Assembly: GCA_905234195.1 (NCBI GenBank)
Contig: CAJOFR010000013.1
Location: 1-41,320 of the forward strand
DNA length: 41,320 nucleotides
Source of the DNA: an uncultured Selenomonadaceae bacterium
Lineage (GTDB): Bacteria > Bacillota > Negativicutes > Selenomonadales > Selenomonadaceae
Direction of reading: 5' to 3'
Positions within the stretch are counted from its first letter, which is position 1. Every line of letters starts with the position of its first letter. Positions 35,501-41,320 of this stretch are shown here, piece after piece. The notes beneath the pieces were generated by a model. It made no database searches, was not told the origin of the DNA, and saw only the letters and a program-made list of their open reading frames with translations. A program made the position numbers and the translations under genes.

Positions 35501-38054
35501 GTTTATTGAAAATCTCGTCCGGAAAATCAACGGCGAAAACGTTGCGCTTTCTTACAGCGAATGTCTTTTGAGTTCAAACTATATCGAGCTGGAAAATGAT
35601 ATGCCGGTTGTTGAGTCGTTCGGGATTGCAGATTTTTCGCTGAAAAATCGTGTGGCAAATTTTGAATCGGATATCAAATATAAAAAGCCCGAAGAGAATT
35701 TGCAAAATGCCTACGACGCCGCGCTGAAAAATTATGACTGCGGAATTTTGCAGAGCCTGGCGAAACATTTTTTGCCACAGCTGAAAATTTCCGAAGAGGA
35801 CATCAACAAAAAATTGAGCGGGCTTGAACGGCAGGTCGACAGGCAGATTGAGCGCGTCTATAATGATTTTTTGAGTGAGCTGGAACTTGCGCGGAATTAT
35901 TCGCGGATAACTGACCAGGAAAAAATTGATTTTTACATTAACGCCGTCGTCGACGCCAAGCAACATTTTATTCAGACGAGGAACGCGGGATTGTTCCGCC
36001 GTTTCGTCAACGCCTGCAGTACGTCCATTGAAAAAGTTTCTCTCCCGCAGAAAAATGCACTGACTAAACGTCTCGAAAAGCTGGAGGAAAATTTGGCGAC
36101 GAATTTGGAAGAGGGCGAAGTTCTCGAAAATCGTTATCCCGTCCTTGCGCGCGTCCGTCAACAGATTGATTTGATGAACTTGACTGTTGCCGAAGACTAC
36201 ATGAATCGCCTTGAATCGGAGGGCGACAGCCTTTTGACTGAACTCGACGTCAACGATTCCAATCTCGGTACGCTCGAAGAATTTCTTGCCGAATACGAAA
36301 CTTTATTGCGCACGATTCTTAACACGAACGGATCTATTGAGGCGGCGTTCAAGCAACGTCTGCACACCAATCGTTACAACCGCGAAACTCAAAACGCGGT
36401 GGATTTTCTGCACGGCTGGCAAGGTATTCATTCGGGACAAAACGCCGCGATTGAAAATTCGATTATAGAAATTCTAAATCATCTCGGCTACAGCGGCGGA
36501 AAAATTTCCGCGCAAAATCTCAACACGCCCAATCAAAAATCTTACACCGTGACTTTTTCGGAGCCCGTGAAAGTCCGCGACAGCTACGCGCATCCTTTTT
36601 CAGTCTTCGGCACGGAAGTTTTCACGAAGGGGCTTGAAATTATTTATCTCGGCACGAATCGCAAATATGAAAACGTCACGCAGGTTTTGAGCGAAATGAC
36701 GGTGGAGCGCGGCACGATTTGTTTAATGGATCATTCGCTGACATTGCCGGAGCGTCGCAGTCTCGCTAAGGTCATGAAGACGACGCCGAACCTCAAAAAT
36801 ATTCTCGTCATTGATAAAGTCATGGCGTTGTATCTCGCGCGTTTCGACGACGCCAATCGCGGCAAGAGGATGTTGCAGACGGCGTTGCCCTTCGCGCGCG
36901 TGCAACCCTACACGACGGGCAGCGTTGTTGCGCCGGAAATGTTTATCGGGCGTTCGGAGGAACTCGACCAAATTCGTGACATGGCGGGTCCGGTTTTCGT
37001 CTACGGCGGCAGACAGCTCGGCAAAAGTGCTCTCCTTCGTCAAGTCCGCAGTATTGAGCACGACCCGCGCCGCTTGAATTACGCCTTCTTTATCGATTTA
37101 AAAAATCTCAACAGCGAACAGACTTTGAAAAAAATTGTCTACGAACTCCGGACGGCGAAACTTATCAGTCAGGAAATTGAAACTTGGTCAGATTTTTCAA
37201 TGGAGATCCACAAACTTTTGAACGGGCAGTTAAGCGGCATCAATGCGCCGCAAAAACTTCTGTTGCTCCTTGACGAGAGCGATACTTTTTTGAGCGAAAA
37301 AGATTCTGAAAAGGCGATAGATATTTTGCGCGAACTGCGCGATTCTTTCAGCGGGAAGTTTAAATTTGTGCTCGCCGGTCTCCACAAAGTCATTCGCTTT
37401 GAACAAAATTCCGGCTTCGGGAATTTGAATCACATTTCGGTTTTGCCCTTCCGCCCGATTGACGCGATGGAACTTTTGGGCAAGCCGATGAGTTATCTTG
37501 GATTCAGGATTGCCGACGACGGATTGATTAGCGCGATTTTCAGCCGCACGAATTATTATCCCGGCTCCATTCAGTATTATTGCAAGATGCTTGTCGACGC
37601 GGTGGGCAGCAACTACACGAAACAAAATTTCGACGTCGTGAAAAATCCTCCCTACACCCTTGACGACGAGTACTTGAAAAATGTTTTGGGCAACCGCGAA
37701 TTTCAGGAGGAGATTGACCAAAAATTTCAGATAACCTTGCACTTGGACGACGATAATTTTTATGAGATTCTTGCGCTTGCCGTCGCCATGATTTATTACG
37801 AGCACAATCGCCCCGTCAGCGTGGAGGTTACGGATATTCGCAACGTCTGCTTGATGTGCGGCGTCGAAAAAATTACTCGGCTTTCGGATATTGAATTGAT
37901 GAGTTTGCTTGACGAAATGGTTGCGCTGAATATTTTGCGCAGGACGGACGGCAAATTTGAGTTTAACCGCTACGCTTTTTGGCACATGATGGGCACTGAA
38001 ACCGAAGTCAACGACAAACTTGACTCTTACGGCACTCTAGTGGCTAGGGATTAG
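32550..38054 (+). CDS. Giant protein (1834 residues) with C-terminal P-loop ATPase; possible defence or signalling protein
   Basis: GTG 32550 follows AAAGGGG. Residues 1-200 are helical. About 272-350 looks like a winged-helix region (KLTKKLAAFVPVIIDKLFSW, then EFYFLND). About 510-635 is a disordered acidic linker (for example DEPEEIIPVDEEKDEPEEII). About 640-1310 is mostly helical. About 1320-1460 is an alpha/beta region (YLGTNRKYENV, ILVIDKVMALYLARF) leading to EMFIGRSEEL (1463-1472), an entry motif common before AAA/STAND NTPases. Walker A is GGRQLGKS (1486-1493) and Walker B LLLLLDESD (1570-1578). The last 130 residues resemble a winged helix. No membrane segment or signal peptide is seen. 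It stands alone on its strand. I cannot name the family. Its build (sensor-like N-terminus, NTPase, C-terminal winged helix) suits a STAND-type sensor. Confidence 0.8.
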   Translation: MDNLSSDSISRLRELFGLMVNSRRHLRPILADIAASIDKGIFIDADSEEVNRLLRQILGIQEQFAAVEQLKKATASKKIEQVEKNLAVLEQNCQRNELNKTLAKIETLVVDSEEPEILDAVKKVKLQAEHLRNKSGKLDADTFAKSAARFVLLTEIIDSTETFSAKDFKKISDNFQDNLLIAMALTSNLIHFPKPIEIAPLEEDDAEVSENEDGTQIIPNRHRIKAVISKCNKVNPDMSLVNFEDGTLEIEKAKVKKQLTVKSFSNKLHELLNSVDPMPIFKILIKTRIFFKDDPKEILVSGKLTKKLAAFVPVIIDKLFSWGVVDKIIWRTHEFYFLNDSGLALCIRALTHKPLNSNVGEHFKDVRSALQVGIMIIAEPRIKNGLKFNFAYNQSTPAARAEIITKENSRHVILMFSLILLGEDWAYDIARFKILIEREIEDDADLRAVFIFGFYEKDISWLNIFDTTKFKKIKFFMCTWEGLFDQKGKPVEFEDWMKICKFGVTGDKPAKISEPPKKSEKLNNKKSVENIRKSLAESLSKLDLFNAPPKIEPDKKIDEDVIDVTETAEISAAEENPNNDINFFYEQENISDVQSESEVNPAAVDEPEEIIPVDEEKDEPEEIIETDAEKTTASDLVKADSLMSVTNLFKAGAIGRGMLALHALKDYLAENDPDAEDHAKLFVEEVGFVLDDPMTTRTLHNFDTFTFWTSGAEIPKANIGNSFEWLNLAAMIKNFYAPIDPTSYQIQKSWKQLNEDKSNFALKSCPAAKTLISLFNNFTEKTHRAFSDCLTGAGNNSEQNFQAAVAQVKTAENVADSVLHSDVNHRRVKDLIQQIFNNNGLVRKFLSVDNYKSSELIDFCRQFEKTNLNEIIFESNPTIDAELFSEQKIGDFLDSVWDKPNVRLVRREHEPFIGPKRKKVTNVMKQILVALVNYVYAKKILEESGKSDKQPAPTDKALEILADLKKQLTKTEKKSNLGQVIFRLFIENLVRKINGENVALSYSECLLSSNYIELENDMPVVESFGIADFSLKNRVANFESDIKYKKPEENLQNAYDAALKNYDCGILQSLAKHFLPQLKISEEDINKKLSGLERQVDRQIERVYNDFLSELELARNYSRITDQEKIDFYINAVVDAKQHFIQTRNAGLFRRFVNACSTSIEKVSLPQKNALTKRLEKLEENLATNLEEGEVLENRYPVLARVRQQIDLMNLTVAEDYMNRLESEGDSLLTELDVNDSNLGTLEEFLAEYETLLRTILNTNGSIEAAFKQRLHTNRYNRETQNAVDFLHGWQGIHSGQNAAIENSIIEILNHLGYSGGKISAQNLNTPNQKSYTVTFSEPVKVRDSYAHPFSVFGTEVFTKGLEIIYLGTNRKYENVTQVLSEMTVERGTICLMDHSLTLPERRSLAKVMKTTPNLKNILVIDKVMALYLARFDDANRGKRMLQTALPFARVQPYTTGSVVAPEMFIGRSEELDQIRDMAGPVFVYGGRQLGKSALLRQVRSIEHDPRRLNYAFFIDLKNLNSEQTLKKIVYELRTAKLISQEIETWSDFSMEIHKLLNGQLSGINAPQKLLLLLDESDTFLSEKDSEKAIDILRELRDSFSGKFKFVLAGLHKVIRFEQNSGFGNLNHISVLPFRPIDAMELLGKPMSYLGFRIADDGLISAIFSRTNYYPGSIQYYCKMLVDAVGSNYTKQNFDVVKNPPYTLDDEYLKNVLGNREFQEEIDQKFQITLHLDDDNFYEILALAVAMIYYEHNRPVSVEVTDIRNVCLMCGVEKITRLSDIELMSLLDEMVALNILRRTDGKFEFNRYAFWHMMGTETEVNDKLDSYGTLVARD

Positions 38055-38060
38055 GGATTA
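38038..38060. repeat. Heptad repeat array at the giant ATPase stop codon
   Basis: Units TAGTGGC (38038-38044), TAGGGAT (38045-38051) and TAGGGAT (38052-38058) are in exact phase. The gene's TAG stop is the start of the third unit, so the C-terminal residues LVARD come from repeat. Confidence 0.8.
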
Positions 38061-38077
38061 TTTTGGAAGAGGAGAGT

Positions 38078-38146
38078 GGCCGCCCAAGGATGGGCGGCCG
38101 CCCGCATTTGGTCGCGTGATGCGACCTCTGCGGGCAGTTTTCTTTT
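38078..38146 (+). terminator. Multi-hairpin terminator region after the giant ATPase gene
   Basis: GGCCGCCC (38078-38085) pairs with GGGCGGCC (38092-38099). Next, GCCCGC (38100-38105) pairs with GCGGGC (38130-38135), enclosing an inner stem GGTCGC/GCGACC (38110-38115, 38121-38126). AGTTTTCTTTT follows. The nested stem plus T-rich tail is a good terminator, but the structure is larger than needed. Confidence 0.65.
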
Positions 38147-38147
38147 G

Positions 38148-38193
38148 CTTCTTTTCTTTTGCGCCGAAGATGCTAATTCCAAAAGAAAAGAAG
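38148..38193. repeat. Perfect 14-base inverted repeat before the cydD stop
   Basis: CTTCTTTTCTTTTG (38148-38161) and CAAAAGAAAAGAAG (38180-38193) are exact reverse complements around an 18-base loop. The word GAAGATGCTA occurs in the loop and again at the 3' edge. It lies between convergent genes and may assist termination from either side. Confidence 0.7.
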
Positions 38194-38221
38194 ATGCTAG
38201 ATTTAAAGAGAGAAAAAATTT

Positions 38222-39772
38222 TTAGACGACTTCGAGTTTAACGCAGAAATCCGCAAAATCCATGACGGCTTGCCTGTGAGTGGCGATAACGATTGTCCTG
38301 CGCGCCGAAAATTTTTTCAGCAGGGACAAAACTTTTTTCTCGGTCAGCAAATCTAATCCCGCCGTCGGTTCGTCCAAAAGAATCAGCGACGAATTTTTTA
38401 ACAGCGCGCGAATTAATCCCAGCCGTTGGAGTTGTCCGCGACTGATTTTTTTTTCGGCGGATAACTCAAGCGATTCTAAATCCAACGCGGCTAAAAGTTC
38501 CGGCAAGGTTGAAATTTCCAGCGTGCCAAACATCGAAAAGTTTTCGGCAAGCGGCGCGTTGAAAAGGTGGGGGGCTTGCGGCATGTACGCGACTTTCGAG
38601 AGGAGCGACGCCCGTTGCAGTTTTGAAGTTGGTAGCTCGTTAAAAAAAATTTCGCCGCGCGTCGGGAAGTCCAGCCCTGCAAAAAGTTTTAACAGCGTCG
38701 ATTTTCCGGAGCCCGATTCGCCGACCAGCGCGGTGACTTTCCCCGCCGGTATCTTCAAATTTATTTCGCGCAGTGCCGGAGAATTTTTTGTCGGGTAGGT
38801 GTAACTGACATTGTCGACTAAAATTTCCGGAGGCAGTTTGATTTTTTCTACCGCGCGGATTTTTTCCGGAGCCTTCGACAAAAATTTTTGCAGCCGTTCG
38901 ATAGCCGCCCGCGCCGAAATTAAAACGTGAAACGCCACGCCCAATTTTCTTATAGGCAAAAAAAATTCCGGAGCGATTATCAAGAGGAACAACGCCGCCT
39001 CGAACTCGACGCCGCCCGCCACGAGCCGCAAGCCCAAAGTCACGGCAACGAGCGCGATTGAAAGCGTCGTGATTAATTCCAGCGCGAAGGACGACACAAA
39101 CGCAAGTTTCAAGACTTCGAGGGTTGCGGAGGAAGATTTTTCGGACGCCGATTTTAATTTTGCCGCCGCCGTGTCGATTCGCCCGAACATTTTTAAAGTC
39201 ACGACCGCCGACAAAATTTCTCGGAAGACGCCGTTTAATTTTTGCAGTTCGCCCCACGCGCGGGAATTTTTTTCAGCCGTCGCCTTGCCGATTAAAAATA
39301 AAAGCAGCGGAGCGATTGGCAACGTCACGAGCAAAATTATCGCCGTCAAAAAATCCGTGACGAACGCGCAAATTAAAAATATCGGCAACAAAACCAGCGT
39401 CGAAAAAATATTCGGGGCGACCTTCATGAAAAATTCTTCCAGCGTCTGAACGGTGTCGAATATCAAGGTTAAAAGTTCGCCGCCGGAAATTTCCCGCCAA
39501 AAAATTTCTTCGTGCAATTTTTTTCTGAAGGAGGTTTGCACGATTGACGACAGCCGCAAAAATTTTTTCGCGCAGGTGCCCGAAACTAAAATCCTCAACG
39601 CAAAAATTACGAACAGCGCGATTAAAAATTCCGCCGCCCGAAAATTCACGAGCTGTACCAAAATTTTTGCCGACACGACGATTAAAATTGCCTCGAAGAT
39701 TTTGCACGCCGCGATTTCGCCGAAGATTCGCGGATTTTTTTTCAAGAACTCCATGATTTGAGATTTTAACAC
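38222..39772 (-). CDS. cydD: CydD-like ABC exporter half-transporter
   Basis: 516 residues. The membrane domain (about 15-290, six helices) contains APEFFLPIRKLGVAFH (268-282), the CydD hallmark. The ATPase domain has Walker A GESGSGKST (351-359), Q-loop YMPQAP, signature SRGQL (444-448, replacing LSGGQ), Walker B LILLDEPT (463-470) and H-loop ATHR. CydDC exports glutathione and cysteine and is needed for cytochrome bd assembly. The usual cydC partner is not adjacent: the next gene is the convergent giant ATPase. GTG 39772 follows AAAGGAGA. A different solute, or a homodimer, is possible. Confidence 0.82.
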   Translation of the reverse strand: MLKSQIMEFLKKNPRIFGEIAACKIFEAILIVVSAKILVQLVNFRAAEFLIALFVIFALRILVSGTCAKKFLRLSSIVQTSFRKKLHEEIFWREISGGELLTLIFDTVQTLEEFFMKVAPNIFSTLVLLPIFLICAFVTDFLTAIILLVTLPIAPLLLFLIGKATAEKNSRAWGELQKLNGVFREILSAVVTLKMFGRIDTAAAKLKSASEKSSSATLEVLKLAFVSSFALELITTLSIALVAVTLGLRLVAGGVEFEAALFLLIIAPEFFLPIRKLGVAFHVLISARAAIERLQKFLSKAPEKIRAVEKIKLPPEILVDNVSYTYPTKNSPALREINLKIPAGKVTALVGESGSGKSTLLKLFAGLDFPTRGEIFFNELPTSKLQRASLLSKVAYMPQAPHLFNAPLAENFSMFGTLEISTLPELLAALDLESLELSAEKKISRGQLQRLGLIRALLKNSSLILLDEPTAGLDLLTEKKVLSLLKKFSARRTIVIATHRQAVMDFADFCVKLEVV

Positions 39773-39800
39773 GCCTAAAAAAATCTCCTTTACAAAAAAA

Positions 39801-39829
39801 TTGCAAGCCCAACGATTTTGTGGTAAAAT
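39801..39829 (+). promoter_or_regulatory. Promoter of the CBS/CorC gene
   Basis: TTGCAA (39801-39806), a 17-base spacer and TAAAAT (39824-39829) lie 54 bases before the TTG start. Confidence 0.6.
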
Positions 39830-39834
39830 TCTTT

Positions 39835-39860
39835 CGGCTTGAATGAGCCGTTTTGTTTTT
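39835..39860 (+). promoter_or_regulatory. 5' leader hairpin with U-run before the CBS/CorC gene
   Basis: CGGCT (39835-39839) pairs with AGCCG (39846-39850) around a six-base loop and is followed by TTTTGTTTTT. It falls at or just after the expected transcript start, so it could be an attenuator or a 5' stabilising stem. Confidence 0.4.
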
Positions 39861-39882
39861 AGTTTAACGGAGGTGTCAAGTT

Positions 39883-41172
39883 TTGACCGCGTTAATTTTG
39901 CCGCTCGTGCTGATAATTTTCTTCACGATTTTGAGCGGCTATTTTTCGTTAATGCAAACCGCACTTTCAGCAAGCCGGCACACGCGAATAGAAAAATTGG
40001 CGAACGCCGGCGACAAAGGTGCACAAAAAATTTTACCGATACTCGAATCGCCGTCGCAAGCAATTTCAGCAACGCAACTGGGTATCACGCTGGCAAATGT
40101 CCTTGCCGGATTTTTCGCAACCGTGCTCGCATATTTCGTCTACCTTAAAATAAAATTCGTGATTCATCCGGAAATTTTCGCCGCGTTAATCGCGCTGACC
40201 TTCGTAATTTTTATGGTGGTCTTGTTCGGCGGGCTGTTGCCGAAGATGTCCGCGCAACAGACGCCCGAAAAATTTTTAATCAGCTACCAAAAAAGTTTTC
40301 GCTTCGCCGTGAAATTAATGAGCCCTTTTTCGGCAATGTTTTGGAAAATCACGGAAGTCTTTATGATGATTATGGACATGAACGCAAAAACTTCGGACGC
40401 GGTGACTGAAGACGAAGTCAAGGAATTAATTGAACAGGGCACGGAAGAAGGCACATTCGAGGAATCCGAGCGCGCTATGGTCGACAAAATTTTTCACTTG
40501 AGCGATCAAACGGTTTACGCCTTGATGACGCCGCGCGTGCAGATGATTTGGCTGGATATTTCTGACGGGCTTGAAAAGAATTTGAAAGTTATCCGCGAAA
40601 ATAATTTGACTGTCTTCCCCGTCGGCGAAGGCAGCCTGGACGATTGTCGCGGAGTGGTTTACGCGAAAGATCTGCTCGACGCCGCCTTGAACAAGCCCAA
40701 CGAAAAAATAGATCTGTCCGCGCTGATTAAGAAGCCGATTTTTGTTCCGCGAACTATGGATATGTTTCGCCTCGTCGAAAAATTCAAGGCAAGCGGTGAG
40801 TCCGTCGCTATGGTCAACGACGAATACGGCGGCGTTATCGGTTTTATCACGCTGGACGACATCGCGCAGGAGATTGTCGGAATTAAGGACGTCGAGATTT
40901 TGGAGGACAAACAGTTTCAGCAGAAAAAAGAAAACTCGTGGCTCGTCGACGGGCTCTACGAAATTGACGACTTCAAGAAACGTTTCAACATTGCCTCTCT
41001 TCCTAACGAGGAGGGGGATCATTTTAAAACGATGGGCGGATTTTTGACGTCGCAGTTCGGTTATATTCCGAAGGTCGGCGAAATTCGTGAGTGGAATAAT
41101 TTTCGTTTTGAGGTTGAGAAAATGGACGGCGTCCGTATCGCAAAAATCCTCGTCACTCTTTCTAGGGATTAG
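39883..41172 (+). CDS. CNNM/CorC-type membrane protein with DUF21, CBS pair and CorC/HlyC domains
   Basis: 429 residues. DUF21 (CNNM) membrane domain about 1-190 with three to four helices and SGYFSLMQTALSASRHTRIE near the N-terminus. CBS pair about 205-330 (MTPRVQMIWLD, and MVNDEYGGVIGFITLDDIAQEIVG split over 310-330). C-terminal CorC/HlyC domain about 345-425 (WLVDGLYEIDDF). Relatives are linked to Mg2+/Co2+ efflux or tolerance; older haemolysin labels are historical. TTG 39883 follows ACGGAGGTG. The last residues LSRD and the TAG stop are encoded by a heptad repeat. Confidence 0.88.
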   Translation: MTALILPLVLIIFFTILSGYFSLMQTALSASRHTRIEKLANAGDKGAQKILPILESPSQAISATQLGITLANVLAGFFATVLAYFVYLKIKFVIHPEIFAALIALTFVIFMVVLFGGLLPKMSAQQTPEKFLISYQKSFRFAVKLMSPFSAMFWKITEVFMMIMDMNAKTSDAVTEDEVKELIEQGTEEGTFEESERAMVDKIFHLSDQTVYALMTPRVQMIWLDISDGLEKNLKVIRENNLTVFPVGEGSLDDCRGVVYAKDLLDAALNKPNEKIDLSALIKKPIFVPRTMDMFRLVEKFKASGESVAMVNDEYGGVIGFITLDDIAQEIVGIKDVEILEDKQFQQKKENSWLVDGLYEIDDFKKRFNIASLPNEEGDHFKTMGGFLTSQFGYIPKVGEIREWNNFRFEVEKMDGVRIAKILVTLSRD

Positions 41173-41190
41173 CGGATAGAGATTAGGGAA
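41163..41190. repeat. Heptad repeat array at the CBS/CorC gene stop codon
   Basis: Units TAGGGAT, TAGCGGA, TAGAGAT and TAGGGAA are in perfect seven-base phase. The gene's TAG stop (41170-41172) begins the second unit. Confidence 0.8.
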
Positions 41191-41221
41191 AAGGGCATTC
41201 GTTGAGAGGTGATTCAATGGA

Positions 41222-41320
41222 CTTGACACTCCCCACGGCTAAAGCCGGAGGGATTCTTGCTTCATAGAGAACTGCGCCGAAGGTTACGTCTTACACTCTC
41301 TCCACAAGCGTAAATTCCCG
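41222..41320 (-). mobile_element. End of an IS200/IS605-type element, continuing past the window
   Basis: Reading the minus strand, GAAGCAAGAATCCC, a hairpin CGGC-TTTA-GCCG and GGGGAGTGTCAA match the well-known right-end sequence found downstream of IS605-family tnpB genes. The stem is at 41235-41247. The element enters from the right edge and ends about 30 bases after the heptad array. The exact cleavage site cannot be fixed without the empty site. Confidence 0.65.
41291..41320 (-). CDS. Possible last codons of tnpB, cut by the window edge
   Basis: One minus-strand frame gives REFTLVERV then TAA (41293-41291). This fits the usual C-terminal ending of IS605-family TnpB and its distance from the right-end hairpin. 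Only nine codons are visible, so the call rests mainly on context. Confidence 0.35.
   Translation of the reverse strand, partial: REFTLVERV

Noticed and set aside
41218-41268. Short frame MDLTLPTAKAGGILAS
   Set aside because: It is the translation of the IS605-type right-end hairpin region, not a gene.

Overview
The window looks like chromosomal DNA from an anaerobic bacterium of the Firmicutes line, most plausibly Negativicutes (Selenomonadales-like). The assignment rests on a 1405-residue hydroxyacyl-CoA dehydratase activase fusion, a fructose PTS operon, a Firmicutes-order F1Fo operon (I-a-c-b-delta-alpha-gamma-beta-epsilon), many TTG starts behind strong Shine-Dalgarno sites, and very frequent AAAATTTT tracts between GC-rich codons. 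It is an inference from gene content, not proof. No rRNA, tRNA or CRISPR array was seen, and no gene-free stretch exceeds about 210 bases.

Layout, left to right. 1-2148 (minus) is the N-terminal 716 residues of a repeat-rich RTX-type protein that runs off the left edge. 2301-4975 (plus) is an MmeI-like restriction-modification enzyme broken into two reading frames inside the methyltransferase motif NPP. 5073-7153 (plus) holds a sodium/proline symporter and an exported flavodoxin whose last codons are frameshifted. 7254-11150 (minus) is a fructose operon: fruK, a lone EIIAB, then fruA. 11300-16372 (minus) is the activase followed by two small proteins. 16480-17597 (plus) is an HNH protein coupled to a HAD phosphatase. 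17613-18530 (minus) is a membrane-anchored class 3 lipase. 18659-26077 (minus) is the ATP synthase operon, with a secreted-protein gene between delta and alpha, a 75-residue insertion in gamma and a two-carboxylate c subunit. 26193-30437 (minus) is a probable operon of a YacL-like PIN/TRAM protein, a CheB catalytic domain, a methyltransferase-like protein, ribD and an SH3b protein. 30649-32346 (minus) holds a cupin, rfbD and a small acidic protein. 32550-38054 (plus) encodes a 1834-residue protein with a C-terminal P-loop ATPase. A solitary CydD-like ABC exporter (minus) and a CBS/CorC membrane protein (plus) follow, and the right edge is the end of an IS200/IS605-type element.

The most unusual signals are these. 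Degenerate seven-base repeats (TAGGGAT or AAGTGNC types) occur at seven places, six of them containing the stop codon of a gene and the seventh lying upstream of the cupin as part of the rfbD-end block. The giant ATPase stands alone and could be a single-gene defence or signalling protein. The ATP synthase carries three departures from the norm. Two genes are each one base short in an A6 run, which is either phase variation or a sequence error.
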